From NCBI GenBank assembly GCA_011176545.1, contig DUEN01000007.1:1-40816 (forward strand): 40,816 nucleotides of DNA, read 5' to 3'. Both the position numbers and the translations under genes were made by a program. The stretch's first letter is position 1. Each line of letters opens with the position of its first letter. The notes below the pieces were generated by a model. The model searched no databases, was not told the origin of the DNA, and worked only from the letters and a program-made list of their open reading frames with translations. The stretch comes from Caldilineae bacterium (GTDB lineage Bacteria > Chloroflexota > Anaerolineae > DUEN01). Below, piece after piece: positions 1 to 8,591 of this stretch.

Positions 1-303
1 GCGCTGCGCTCGTTGCTCCTGGCGGAGGTGCCCCCGCTGATCTTGAACATCACGGGGCCGGAGACGATCTCGGTACGCGCGCTGGCGCTCCGCTTCGGCG
101 AGCTGATGGGGAGGGAGCCTATCTTCGAAGGCAGCGAAGCGGATACCGCGCTGCTCAGCAACGCACAATTGGCGCACAAGCTCTTCGGTTATCCTAAGGT
201 CGCCTTGGAGACCATCATCGGCTGGGTGGCCGAGTGGGTGATGGCCGGCGGCCCCGTTTGGGACAAGCCGACCAAGTTCCAGGTGCGTGATGGCCGGTTC
301 TAG
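1..303 (+). CDS. NAD-dependent epimerase/dehydratase, C-terminal part (cut by window edge)
   Basis: This is the last 100 residues of a protein that begins before the window; the frame is open from base 1 to the TAG at 301-303. The segment LNITGPETISVRALALRFG is typical of the C-terminal substrate-binding region of extended short-chain dehydrogenases such as sugar-nucleotide epimerases, where 'N(I/V)xGPE' precedes a helix that picks a partner residue. The C-terminal helix with GYPKVALETIIGWVAEWV also fits that family. The Rossmann fold and the YxxxK catalytic motif would lie outside the window and cannot be checked. Substrate is unknown. It is followed by a repeat element, not by a closely spaced gene, so it is probably the end of its transcription unit. 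Confidence 0.7.
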   Translation, partial: ALRSLLLAEVPPLILNITGPETISVRALALRFGELMGREPIFEGSEADTALLSNAQLAHKLFGYPKVALETIIGWVAEWVMAGGPVWDKPTKFQVRDGRF

Positions 304-374
304 GGGGCAGAAAACCGCAGGGAGACGTTCACTGGGGTTTGGACAAGAGGCTATCGCCGTGATAAAGACAGAGG

Positions 375-480
375 AACCGCAAAGGACGCAAAGAGCGCTG
401 AGGTTTTCAAATTTGCTTCTTCAACACTGTGATATCAAACCTCTGTAATCCCCTTTGCGTCCTTAGCGCTCTTTGCGGTT
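375..480. repeat. Paired-arm intergenic repeat, AACCGCAAAGGACGCAAAG family
   Basis: The left arm (375-403) reads AACCGCAAAGGACGCAAAG and continues with AGCGCTGAGG. The right arm (about 452-480) is nearly its reverse complement and ends CTCTTTGCGGTT. The centre of about 45 bases is AT-rich and unpaired. Each arm is built from three imperfect 8-9 base units (CTTTGCGTC, CTTAGCGCT, CTTTGCGGT). A second copy of nearly the same size lies at 37711-37820, and single arms or variants lie at 1619-1701, 2694-2841, 16238-16292 and 24626-24656. Confidence 0.8.
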
Positions 481-489
481 AGCGGTAAA

Positions 490-509
490 GGCGGCTATGG
501 AAAGCCGCC
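490..509. repeat. Short hairpin related to the GTAGGG palindrome family
   Basis: GGCGGCT and AGCCGCC pair around the loop ATGGAA. On the - strand the element reads GTAGGGCGGCTTTCCATAGC and so on, the same layout as the hairpin at 34190-34227, which shares the TTTCCATA centre but has different stem bases. Confidence 0.6.
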
Positions 510-566
510 CTACTCTTTGGTCTTTCGTCTTTCGTCGATTTTCATAACCAGGGGAGGTCTGGCTCG

Positions 567-1616
567 ATGAGTGGGGACCTTGAGGGTCTGCGCAACAGGC
601 TGATGGAAGGGCTCGTCATCCCGGCATGTCCTCTGGCCCTGACGTCGCAACGCAAGTTCGACGAGCGGCACCAACGCGCCTTGGTGCGCTACTACGCGGC
701 GGCGGGGGCAGGCGGGCTGGCCGTCGGCGTCCACACGACCCAATTCGCCATTCACGATGCCAAGGTGGGCCTTTACCGCCCCGTGTTGGAGGTGGCCGCC
801 GAGACGATCCGCGAGTCGGCGGCGCAGAACTTCGTCAAGGTGGCGGGCCTGGTGGGCGACACGGCGCAGGCCGTCCGAGAGGCGGAGCTAGCTGTATCGC
901 TCGGCTACGATTGCGGGCTGCTCAGCCTGGCCTCCTTCCGGGACGCCGATGAGGATCGGATCATCGCCCACTGCCGGGCGGTGGCCCGCGTGATCCCGCT
1001 GTTCGGGTTTTACCTGCAGACCGCCGTGGGGGGACGGGTGCTGCCTTATTCGTTCTGGCGGCGCTTCGTCGAGATCGAGGAGGTCGTGGCCATCAAGATC
1101 GCGCCTTTCAACCGTTACCAGACGCTTGACGTGGTGCGGGCCGTGGCCGACTCAGGACGTGGGCGGGAGATCGCGCTGTACACTGGCAATGACGATCACA
1201 TCGTGGACGACCTGCTGACCGAGTTCCGCTTTGGGGAGGACGCGCCTCCGTTGCGGATCGTCGGCGGGCTGCTGGGGCACTGGGCGGTGTGGACCCGCAA
1301 GGCGGTGGAGCTGCTGGAGTCGTGCAAGGCCGCCCGAAGACAAGGACAGATCCCCGCTGAGCTCCTGACCATCGGCGCCCAGGTGACGGACTGCAATGCC
1401 GCCTTCTTCGACGCGGCCCATAACTTCGCCGGCTGCATCGTCGGCATCCACGAGGTGCTGACGCGCCAGGGGTTGATGTCCGGTCGCCAGACGCTGGACC
1501 CCGACGAGGATCTCTCGCCCGGGCAGAAGGAGGAGATCGACCGCGTCTACGCGGCCTACCCGCATCTGAACGACGACGCGTTCGTGGCCGAGCATCTGGA
1601 CGAATGGCTGTCGTGA
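567..1616 (+). CDS. Dihydrodipicolinate synthase (DapA) family lyase/aldolase
   Basis: A 349-residue class I aldolase-type TIM barrel of the DapA/N-acetylneuraminate lyase family. These enzymes form a Schiff base between a lysine and a keto acid such as pyruvate. The N-terminal strand VIPACPLAL, the AAGAGGLAVGVHTTQFA segment (the usual 'GxxGxxxxGttGE' region, here without the normal glutamate) and VVAIKIAPF with Lys177 as probable Schiff-base lysine support this. The GFYLQTAVGG segment sits where the family has its catalytic tyrosine region (YNxP), but is divergent. It is about 50 residues longer than DapA itself, with an extended C-terminus, so it is unlikely to make lysine; a sugar-acid or other keto-acid lyase is more likely. 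A GGGGAGG ribosome-binding site lies about 10 bases before the ATG. Confidence 0.75.
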   Translation: MSGDLEGLRNRLMEGLVIPACPLALTSQRKFDERHQRALVRYYAAAGAGGLAVGVHTTQFAIHDAKVGLYRPVLEVAAETIRESAAQNFVKVAGLVGDTAQAVREAELAVSLGYDCGLLSLASFRDADEDRIIAHCRAVARVIPLFGFYLQTAVGGRVLPYSFWRRFVEIEEVVAIKIAPFNRYQTLDVVRAVADSGRGREIALYTGNDDHIVDDLLTEFRFGEDAPPLRIVGGLLGHWAVWTRKAVELLESCKAARRQGQIPAELLTIGAQVTDCNAAFFDAAHNFAGCIVGIHEVLTRQGLMSGRQTLDPDEDLSPGQKEEIDRVYAAYPHLNDDAFVAEHLDEWLS

Positions 1617-1618
1617 AG

Positions 1619-1701
1619 AAACCGCACCGCAGGGGCGCGGAGAGCGCAGAGTGAGACAAAACGAATGTCACTCCGCGTCCTCTGCGTCTCTGCGGTGAGT
1701 C
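1619..1701. repeat. Paired-arm repeat, CTCTGCGTC variant
   Basis: The left arm, around 1620-1655, contains CGCGGAGAGCGCAGAGTGAG. The right arm (1669-1701) is its approximate reverse complement and contains TCCTCTGCGTCTCTGCGGTG. The layout of three 8-9 base units per arm matches the element at 375-480, with different unit sequence. It fills the gap between the DapA-like and the nitrilase-like genes and adds a false in-frame extension to the latter. Confidence 0.7.
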
Positions 1702-1727
1702 ACCGTGGTCTTGAGGAGGCGGAAAAC

Positions 1728-2672
1728 ATGGCGAACTACGTCAGGATCAGCACGATCGGCGCAAGGCCGGTGGCGGGCAATCCAGGGACGGGACAGGCGG
1801 CCGTGGATCGGATGATCGAACACTGGCGGGATCGGTTCGCCCAGGTCCTTCCCGACCGGCCTGATCTGATCCTGGTGCCCGAGTGCTGCGATCGCTATCC
1901 CGAGCATTCCATCGAGGAGCGTCTGGCCTACTATCGCTACCGGGGAGATCAGATCGCTGACTTCTTCGCCAGCGTGGCCAGGGAGAATCGCTGCTATGTC
2001 GCCTACCCGGCCGTGCGTGAGTTGCCCGATGGCACCTGGCGCAACACCATCCAGCTCTTCGACCGCGATGGCGAGTCCATGGGCTTCTACCACAAGAATT
2101 ACCCGGTGATCACCGAGACCATAGAAGGGGGGATCCTGGCAGGGCGGGAGGCGCCTCTGTTCGAATGCGACTTCGGCCGCGTGGGCTGTGCCATCTGCTT
2201 CGATCTCAACTTCGACGGCATCCGTCAGAAGTATGTGGCCTCGCGGCCCGATCTGATCCTGTTCGCCTCCATGTATCACGGCGGGCTGATGCAGAGCTAC
2301 TGGGCGTATTCCTGCCGGGCCCATCTGGTGACCGCGATCGCCGGGCTGCCCAGCGGTGTGATCTCACCGGTCGGACACCTCATCGCCACCACCACCAACT
2401 ATTTCGACTTCGTGACCACGAGAGTGAACCTGGATTGCGCGGTGGTACATCTGGACTTCCACTGGGAGAAGCTTCGGGCGATGAAGGAGAAGTATGGCTC
2501 GAAGGTCTCCATCTTCGACCCGGGCTATCTGGGCGCGGTCCTGATCTCCAGCGAGAGCGAGGACCTGACCGTCGAGGATCTGATGCGCGAGTTCGAGATC
2601 GAATCCCTCGACGACTATTTCGCCCGCTCCATCGCCCATCGCAACGATCCGAGGAACCTGGAGCCCGCCTGA
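1728..2672 (+). CDS. Carbon-nitrogen hydrolase (nitrilase superfamily amidohydrolase)
   Basis: A 314-residue enzyme of the nitrilase/omega-amidase superfamily, which cleaves nitriles, amides or carbamoyl groups with a Glu-Lys-Cys triad. The triad is visible: Glu52 in ILVPECCD, Lys123 in FYHKNYP and Cys157 in GCAICFDLNF. The start at 1728 is chosen because TTGAGGAGG ends eight bases before it; the open frame extends upstream to 1665 only through repeat sequence. It has no signal peptide, so it is cytoplasmic. It lies 111 bases after the DapA-like gene on the same strand, which suggests a shared catabolic role, possibly releasing ammonia from an amide whose keto-acid part is then split. The substrate cannot be read from sequence. 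Confidence 0.85.
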   Translation: MANYVRISTIGARPVAGNPGTGQAAVDRMIEHWRDRFAQVLPDRPDLILVPECCDRYPEHSIEERLAYYRYRGDQIADFFASVARENRCYVAYPAVRELPDGTWRNTIQLFDRDGESMGFYHKNYPVITETIEGGILAGREAPLFECDFGRVGCAICFDLNFDGIRQKYVASRPDLILFASMYHGGLMQSYWAYSCRAHLVTAIAGLPSGVISPVGHLIATTTNYFDFVTTRVNLDCAVVHLDFHWEKLRAMKEKYGSKVSIFDPGYLGAVLISSESEDLTVEDLMREFEIESLDDYFARSIAHRNDPRNLEPA

Positions 2673-2693
2673 GAGTGTATCTGAGAATGCGAT

Positions 2694-2841
2694 AGGAACC
2701 ACTAAGGCACTAAGACCCTAAGATAGGGTGAGGCAGAAGTTACTATGGTACTATGGAGAACTTACGAGTGTAGGAAGAGGCCTCGATACACTCCTTTTGA
2801 TATTCCCCTTAGTGTCTTAGTGGCTTCGTGGTGTGTTTCTT
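2694..2841. repeat. Paired-arm repeat, CTTAGTG variant
   Basis: The left arm, from about 2694, has GGAACCACTAAGGCACTAAG; the right arm (2805-2841) has CCCCTTAGTGTCTTAGTGGC then TTCGTGGTG. The arms are reverse-complementary, each made of 8-9 base units, with about 80 bases between them. It occupies nearly the whole gap between the nitrilase-like and GNAT genes, and its right arm ends at the ribosome-binding site of the GNAT gene. Confidence 0.7.
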
Positions 2842-2853
2842 ACAGGAGGGCAG

Positions 2854-3330
2854 ATGATCCGCCCGTATCGGCCGGAGGATCTGCCGATCATCATGGACAT
2901 CGGCAATCGGGCCTGGCGTGAAATCTACCGGATGTTCCGGGAGACTTATGGCGATGAGCTCTTCGAGCTCCTGGTGCCAGACGAGAGGACGGCCAAGGGG
3001 GAGCAGATCCGGGCCCATTGTGAGCGGCACCCAGAATGGACCTTCGTCTGTGAGGAGGGCGGCCGCATCGTCGGGTTCGTAACCTTCACCCTGGATTATG
3101 AGAGGCGGATCGGGGAGATCGGCAACAACGCCGTGGACCCGGACTGTGGCCTGAAGGGGATCGGCCAGCAGATGTACGCGGCGGTTCTAGAGTACTTCCG
3201 CTCGCAGGGCATGCTCTATGCCAAGGTGGTGACGGGCCTGGATGATGCGCACGCGCGCGCCCGGCGGGCGTACGAGAGGGCCGGGTTCAACATCCGCCAC
3301 GAGAACGTCGTCTACTTCAAGAAATTGTAA
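2854..3330 (+). CDS. GNAT family N-acetyltransferase
   Basis: A 158-residue acetyltransferase of the GCN5-related family, which moves an acetyl group from acetyl-CoA to an amine. It begins MIRPYRPEDLPIIMDI, a typical first strand and helix. The acetyl-CoA binding region is DCGLKGIGQQMYAAVLEY, a variant of the R/Q-x-x-G-x-G/A motif in which the usual arginine is replaced. The ARRAYERAGF segment near the C-terminus is the classic GNAT last helix and strand. The start at 2854 is chosen for the AGGAGGG just upstream; an earlier in-frame start at 2833 lies inside repeat sequence. The acceptor substrate is unknown. It is convergent with the glycoside hydrolase gene, with a palindrome between them. 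Confidence 0.88.
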   Translation: MIRPYRPEDLPIIMDIGNRAWREIYRMFRETYGDELFELLVPDERTAKGEQIRAHCERHPEWTFVCEEGGRIVGFVTFTLDYERRIGEIGNNAVDPDCGLKGIGQQMYAAVLEYFRSQGMLYAKVVTGLDDAHARARRAYERAGFNIRHENVVYFKKL

Positions 3331-3442
3331 GGGCGCGTTCCAGAGAGGTGCGTTACGCTTTCATCAGAGTTGTAGAGACATATGGCCGTGCGTCCCATAG
3401 CCCTCGGATGATCGCCATCACGGACGAAGATGTGTAAATTTC

Positions 3443-3470
3443 GTAGGGGCGACCTGCAGGTCGCCCCTAC
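3443..3470. repeat. Perfect 28-base palindrome, GTAGGGGC family
   Basis: GTAGGGGC and GCCCCTAC arms flank the core GACCTGCAGGTC; all 14 base pairs match. It lies between two convergent genes (ends at 3330 and 3481), a position where it could act as a transcription barrier for both, although there is no T-tract on either side. Confidence 0.85.
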
Positions 3471-3480
3471 TTGTGGGAAG

Positions 3481-6183
3481 TCACCCACCCCGCGGGCGGA
3501 TGCGCAAGGTCCCCTCGCCCCTCGCCGTGGGCAGGGTGATCGCCAGCACGCCCGGAGATATCTGTTGGAACGGCACGGGGGCATCCTCCCAGGTCACCTG
3601 GTAGGCTGCGGAAGGGTTCATCACGGCCAACACGCTCAGCCCACGTCCAGGGCGGCCGTATAGCCACAGCGTCGCGGTGAGCGCGCGATGCCCCTCGTCC
3701 ATCTCCAGATGGGCTACCCACACATCGAAGCCCACGGTCAGCCGCCCTGGCCGGTGATAGGCGCCGAACCAGCTCAGCACCGGCGCGGAGAGCCCGCCGA
3801 ACTGATGCCACCCGGCCCCGCGGCCTGACTCCACGACGAAATGCTCGAAGCAGTGATAGGAGGCTTCTACCTCCCGTTGCCAGAGCTCCAGCGCCGTCCG
3901 GGCGATCCGGGCCGCTATGTCCAGTCGCCCCATATCCAACATCGTCTTCCAGAAGAACCACTGATGCGACATCCAGACGGTGCCATTCCAGTAGCCATCG
4001 ACCTGATAGTACGGGGCGGACTGGTCCACGGCGGTGATCCCGATGGGGGTCCACAGGTGCCGATCGGACGTCAGATATGAGAGGAGCCGAGCTTCCTGCG
4101 CCTCGGTGCAAATGCCGGCCACCAGAGGATATGCGCCGTCCAATCCCATGTTGAAGTTCTGACTGCTCTCATGGCGCAGGATGCCAATCGGATGGCCGTC
4201 CTCATCGTGGCGCACGTACCCGAAGTAGCCGGATGCCTCGTCCCAGGCATACGTCTGGAGCGCCTCTGTGAACATGGCGATCTCGTCCTCATACTCCCGG
4301 ACATCCTGGGAAAGCCCCAGCGCCTCGGCGGCCATGCGCAGGATCTTGGCGGTGCGGATGCAGTGGGCCGTGTTCACCACCGGCGTCACGAACGGCTCCA
4401 GGCCGTGCTCGTGCACGTACACCTGTGGCGGGTAGTCGTCCCATCCGCCGGAGTTGTAGAAGTAATCCCAGGTCTTGATCAAGTTCGATCGGAGGCGTCG
4501 CGTGGTGGAGCTCCCCAGATTGCCGCACAGGAACTCGTGATATTGCCGCAGGCGGGGATAGAAGTAGCGCAGTAACTCCTCCGACTGCGTCCGGTTCCAC
4601 AACTCCAGGAACAGGTAGATCTGCACCGGGACGGGGCTGCCGTGATGGATGAAAGCGGCGTGGGGATCGCCCGGCTCCGTGACGTACGCGTTCAGGCAAT
4701 CGATGGCCCGATCGAGGTCCAGCTCGGCCAGTCCGATGCCGATGAACCCGGAATCCCACGTGTAGAGGCTGTCCCACCATCGACCGGGCGTGTAGTGCCG
4801 GATGTACGATCGCCTGATGTATACGGGATAGACCACGTTGGTGAGCAGCGTGGCCGCCATGCGTTGCTGGCTGAAGCGATATTTGTGGCCTTCCGGGTTA
4901 GAGGTGAGATCCACAACCCGGCCACGCGCCGCCTGATAGATCGCCTCATATTCCCCAGGATCGCGCTCGAACTCGGCGAGACGACGCCGGACCTCATCCG
5001 GATCTCCCACGCAGACCAGGCCATGAACCACGCGCCTGCTATGGGGCGCGAGGGGGATCGGGCGCAGGAAGACATCGGTGAAATGCCCCTCGCCGGGGCC
5101 GTGGAAGACCGTTGACACGTGGTTGTGCACGGTATACCGCATGAGCCGATCCAGCTCGTCGCTGTAGAACTCCCGCACCTGGAACCGATCGAAGCCCCAG
5201 GCCAGCCCATAGACGCGGTCCACGTCCGGATATCGGAGGATCAGGCTGTTGGGGATGGGCCCTGGGCTGAGCTCGGGATATGGGTGCCAGACGACGGGGC
5301 GGAAGCGGACGGCCTGGAGGTCCCCGGCCGGGACGACGGCGAACCCATCCAGCTCGATCCCAGCCCCGCCCATCGAGACCAGACGAAGTGTGTGCTCTCC
5401 CGGCGATAGGTCTCCTACCGACAGCGTGAGCGTCTGGAAGCCCTCTCCTCCGGCGAAAGCGACCTCACCCTGGATCAGCCCCTCCGCGATGAAGCGCGCG
5501 ATCTCGCCAGGAGCGAGGCGATAGCGGAACAGCAACGTCGCTTTCGGCATGGCCCGCTGAATCGTCACTTTGTAGATGACCGTATCTCCCGCATCTCGAC
5601 CGAATCCGCGTCCGAGGCCGCTGCCCTGGACGAAGCCGTGATCCCGCACCTCGCCCCGGTAGAGGCCGTCGGGCATCAGGTTGTCCGTCGGGCGGGGATG
5701 GGTGTGAGATAACTCGACATAATCCAATGCGTCGATCCAAACGGCGCTGGAGGGCAGCTCGACCTCATATGGCCGGATGGGCTCCGGCGAATTGGGCCGT
5801 AGCGATGGGAAGTGCATGGAGGCCACGTAATGGAGCACGAGGCTCTGTGGTCGCTCCGTGGCGTTCACGCATTCGCAGCGGATCAACCGGGCGTCAGCGT
5901 CGATCTCGGAGAAGGAGATGTCGCAGTAAACCCGGTCCTTCCATTCCAATTCATGCCGATGACAGAAGTAGTTCAAGTCGGGCGCGGCCTCCCAGGGGTG
6001 GTAGCCGGACTCCCACAGCACGCTGGGGACATCGACCCGGCGTCGATAGAACCCGGGGAACACGCTGAGGTCGAAGCGCAGGCCCCGGCGCACGTCTGGG
6101 ATATGGGAGATGCCGACGTACCGTTTCGTGTATGGCCCCCAGGCGGGGAGACGGAGATCATGAGGATGCTCCGCTAGCTTCAT
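3481..6183 (-). CDS. Large (alpha/alpha)6-barrel glycoside hydrolase (MGH1/GH63-like)
   Basis: A 900-residue protein. The N-terminal half (about 1-420) is predicted beta-rich and includes a carbohydrate-binding-like stretch (GEHTLRLVSMGGAGIELDGF). The second half is an (alpha/alpha)6 toroid with the clan motifs TWDSGF (about 474-479), NMGLDGAYPLVAG, YWNGTVWMSHQW (about 728-740) and HFVVESGRGAGWHQF (about 780-794). In related families the Asp of WDSGF and the Glu near the C-terminus are the catalytic pair. A short beta domain ends the protein. There is no signal peptide, so it probably acts in the cytoplasm on imported oligosaccharides. AAGGAGGT five bases before 6183 decides the start over an in-frame ATG at 6207. 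The gene follows the secreted hydrolase with a 31-base gap, so the two are probably co-transcribed. The exact substrate is unknown. Confidence 0.8.
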   Translation of the reverse strand: MKLAEHPHDLRLPAWGPYTKRYVGISHIPDVRRGLRFDLSVFPGFYRRRVDVPSVLWESGYHPWEAAPDLNYFCHRHELEWKDRVYCDISFSEIDADARLIRCECVNATERPQSLVLHYVASMHFPSLRPNSPEPIRPYEVELPSSAVWIDALDYVELSHTHPRPTDNLMPDGLYRGEVRDHGFVQGSGLGRGFGRDAGDTVIYKVTIQRAMPKATLLFRYRLAPGEIARFIAEGLIQGEVAFAGGEGFQTLTLSVGDLSPGEHTLRLVSMGGAGIELDGFAVVPAGDLQAVRFRPVVWHPYPELSPGPIPNSLILRYPDVDRVYGLAWGFDRFQVREFYSDELDRLMRYTVHNHVSTVFHGPGEGHFTDVFLRPIPLAPHSRRVVHGLVCVGDPDEVRRRLAEFERDPGEYEAIYQAARGRVVDLTSNPEGHKYRFSQQRMAATLLTNVVYPVYIRRSYIRHYTPGRWWDSLYTWDSGFIGIGLAELDLDRAIDCLNAYVTEPGDPHAAFIHHGSPVPVQIYLFLELWNRTQSEELLRYFYPRLRQYHEFLCGNLGSSTTRRLRSNLIKTWDYFYNSGGWDDYPPQVYVHEHGLEPFVTPVVNTAHCIRTAKILRMAAEALGLSQDVREYEDEIAMFTEALQTYAWDEASGYFGYVRHDEDGHPIGILRHESSQNFNMGLDGAYPLVAGICTEAQEARLLSYLTSDRHLWTPIGITAVDQSAPYYQVDGYWNGTVWMSHQWFFWKTMLDMGRLDIAARIARTALELWQREVEASYHCFEHFVVESGRGAGWHQFGGLSAPVLSWFGAYHRPGRLTVGFDVWVAHLEMDEGHRALTATLWLYGRPGRGLSVLAVMNPSAAYQVTWEDAPVPFQQISPGVLAITLPTARGEGTLRIRPRGG

Positions 6184-6214
6184 AGGGACCTCCTTGGATA
6201 TGGCCATTCTCTCA

Positions 6215-8413
6215 TCACCGGATGATCAACGGGAAATAGAGCGGCTTATACAAAAGGGCTTCGATCCATTGGATGATCAGCCGCGTGGGCATCTCGTCTA
6301 TCCGGGCGATTGCCTCCATCTCCGAGGAGTGGCCATATCCTATCAGGTAGCTGGTCGTCTCGTCCAGGCCCAACGCGTCCAGTTGATTCTTGAAGAGGAG
6401 GGTCTGTTCCGTGAGATTCAGCAGCTCATCCTCCGCGTAGAGGAGGTAAAAGGGAGGGAGTGTGATACCGGGTGTCACGTAAGTGGAAGGCGAGGCCTCT
6501 TCGAGAGCTTCAGTGTTATCGAACCCGCCATGGAAGGTCTGCGTAATGATGCTCCCCCAGAAGGCGTGGTTGAGATCGGTCAGATCATAGGCGCCGCTCA
6601 TGCTGACGACGCCCTGGATGGCAGGCCGTAGCGTCGTCGCATAGTTAGGATGCGTGGCCAGCAGCGATGCCAGGTGCCCCCCCGCCGAATGGCCAAAGAT
6701 GACGATCCTATCGGCGTCCCCGCCATTCTCTTCAATGTGGTTCATCACCCACTGAAACGCGGCCGCTACGTCCTCGATATTGTCTGGATACCAGGCGGCC
6801 TTCGTACGATAGGGCACGTTCCCCGGCTGGCTGCAGGTCTCTCTGTCAGGACAATATTGATCCGCGATGAAGACCTGATCGGAGGTCAGGCGATAATCGA
6901 TCACCACGGTAACCCAGCCCTTCTCGCCGGTGAAGGGGCGAGCCACGAACGAGTACCAATCCCTATATCCATCAGTCCAGCCACCACCATGCACGAAGAA
7001 CACCACTGGCTGATGATCCAATAGCCTCTGGCCATTATGCGCCCGATAGACGGTCAGTGCCCGGATCTCGTAGCTCTCCTTATCCGAATACTTCTTCCCT
7101 TCGCTGTCGGGACGCATATCCGTGATTAAGAAAGGCGTCGCGCCGTAAACGAAGTCCTTTTTGTAAACGGTATATGTGCCGGTGATGCTGGGCACCGGCT
7201 CGCCCCAGTCAGAAGGGAACGACGTGGTTTTGGATGGAAAGACCTGTAGAGTGGTCTTAGAGGTTGATACGGGCTGGGTGTTCCGGAGGATCAACGGCCA
7301 GTACACGCGATGAATCGGCGACCGCTGGGCCAATACTGCGGCGGCGATGCGATCGGCCCAGGCGCGTCGTTGGGCCGGATGCTCGAAGTCCCATTGGTGG
7401 ACGAACGTATACAGCGTCTCGCTCAGCGTGGGCGAGCCTTCGATGGCCATCAGCGGGGTGCTCCTGCTGAGGGGGTAGTATTCCCCCTCCCGTTGCCGGC
7501 TACGGGCGGCCAACTCGCTGTAGATGTGCTGGATGGCGGCGTCCGTTCGTAAAGAGTCGGTGTACGTGTAGAACTCACGTCCGTGTACATCGTCGGGTTG
7601 GGGATCGAGGGGATTGTAGTCGCACGCGGGGTGCCCGGCCAGTGTGTGGGTAGCCCAGGGCATCCCCAGATCGTCCATATGGGCGATGCACTCCTTATGT
7701 GAGTAGTAGTCGGCCAGGGAGTGCAGATAGGTGGCGAAGGCTTCCAGCGATCCAGCTTGAATGCCCGTGGTGATAACGGCTGTACGCGTATAAAGACAAG
7801 AAGCCTGCATCACGGTGAGCTCGGCTGGCCCGCCCCAGGCATAGGCTTCGTAACCCGTTAACGTGTTCGTCAGCCCCCATCCCCAATCGCGAAGCGCGCC
7901 CAGATCTCGATCGTTATCATGTGGAAAGTGGAAGAACGGTGAGTACGGCCCGAATCTGGAGGTCACGCAAGTCTCTTTATCCTGCATGCTGTCCCACATC
8001 GGCCAGATCATGTGGGTATGGGGTTGCCGGCCGCACACCTCATCAGGATCGGGAGTGGGATAAAAAGCGCCTCCGGTGCAGTTGGTATAGGAGATCGCAT
8101 CGCCGGGGCCGATCTGCTCCGAATCGACGAGCTGATCCCAGATCTGCAACGTGACGCTATCGGTGATGGAGAAGCCAGCGGCCAGGGCCAACACGTAAGT
8201 CAAGTCGTCGTGGATCGTGCTGACCTCCTCCCATTCGTCTCCCGTCTGGCCAGTGTATGGATCGCGGAAGTGGATAGGTTCCTCGGCGAACGCCCAGACC
8301 AGACTGGTGCAGGCGAGCAAGGGGAGGACGATCGCGAGGGCGAGCCGCGCGTAGCGCGCGAAGATCTCGCCTGACAAAAGGCGGGATAGGCCGGTAGATT
8401 GGGCGATCTTCAT
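6215..8413 (-). CDS. Secreted fusion: phospholipase C-like N-domain plus alpha/beta-hydrolase esterase
   Basis: A 732-residue exported protein with two modules. Residues 20-43 form a signal peptide with likely cleavage after AFA. Residues 45-365 are rich in His, Asp and Trp and contain HSLADYYSH (231-239), which resembles the helical zinc-dependent phospholipase C/nuclease fold; this part is a weak assignment. After a linker with YWPLILRN (371-378), residues 400-720 are an HSL-type alpha/beta-hydrolase: HGGG oxyanion hole (475-478), nucleophile Ser576 in GHSAGG, probable Asp662 in YAEDELL and His695 in GYGHSS. The protein ends in LYFPLIIR, echoing the linker motif. AAGGAGG lies eight bases before the ATG. 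A -10-like TATACT lies at 8438-8443 on this strand, but no good -35 is seen. Together with the next gene it may form a polymer or ester degradation unit. Confidence 0.78.
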   Translation of the reverse strand: MKIAQSTGLSRLLSGEIFARYARLALAIVLPLLACTSLVWAFAEEPIHFRDPYTGQTGDEWEEVSTIHDDLTYVLALAAGFSITDSVTLQIWDQLVDSEQIGPGDAISYTNCTGGAFYPTPDPDEVCGRQPHTHMIWPMWDSMQDKETCVTSRFGPYSPFFHFPHDNDRDLGALRDWGWGLTNTLTGYEAYAWGGPAELTVMQASCLYTRTAVITTGIQAGSLEAFATYLHSLADYYSHKECIAHMDDLGMPWATHTLAGHPACDYNPLDPQPDDVHGREFYTYTDSLRTDAAIQHIYSELAARSRQREGEYYPLSRSTPLMAIEGSPTLSETLYTFVHQWDFEHPAQRRAWADRIAAAVLAQRSPIHRVYWPLILRNTQPVSTSKTTLQVFPSKTTSFPSDWGEPVPSITGTYTVYKKDFVYGATPFLITDMRPDSEGKKYSDKESYEIRALTVYRAHNGQRLLDHQPVVFFVHGGGWTDGYRDWYSFVARPFTGEKGWVTVVIDYRLTSDQVFIADQYCPDRETCSQPGNVPYRTKAAWYPDNIEDVAAAFQWVMNHIEENGGDADRIVIFGHSAGGHLASLLATHPNYATTLRPAIQGVVSMSGAYDLTDLNHAFWGSIITQTFHGGFDNTEALEEASPSTYVTPGITLPPFYLLYAEDELLNLTEQTLLFKNQLDALGLDETTSYLIGYGHSSEMEAIARIDEMPTRLIIQWIEALLYKPLYFPLIIR

Positions 8414-8562
8414 GGTTCATGCCTCCTTCAGAGTAAGAGTATATGACAGCCACGGTAGTGGAGCTCCTGAAACCCGATACAATGTGGAGTTCGCCGAGGC
8501 GATGATGTCATCTCATATCGGTCATACGGAAATGGAGAGCATGCTTTCCTGGCCGTCATGTT

Positions 8563-8591
8563 GTAAGGGCACGGCGCCGTCGTGCCTCTAC
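8563..8591. repeat. Degenerate GTAGGGGC-family hairpin
   Basis: GTAAGGGC at the left and GCCTCTAC at the right flank an ACGGCGCCGT core. The arms have drifted from GTAGGGGC/GCCCCTAC, but the core still pairs perfectly. Confidence 0.55.

Noticed and set aside
1665..1727. N-terminal extension of the nitrilase-like protein
   Set aside because: The extension is translated repeat sequence; a strong ribosome-binding site precedes 1728.
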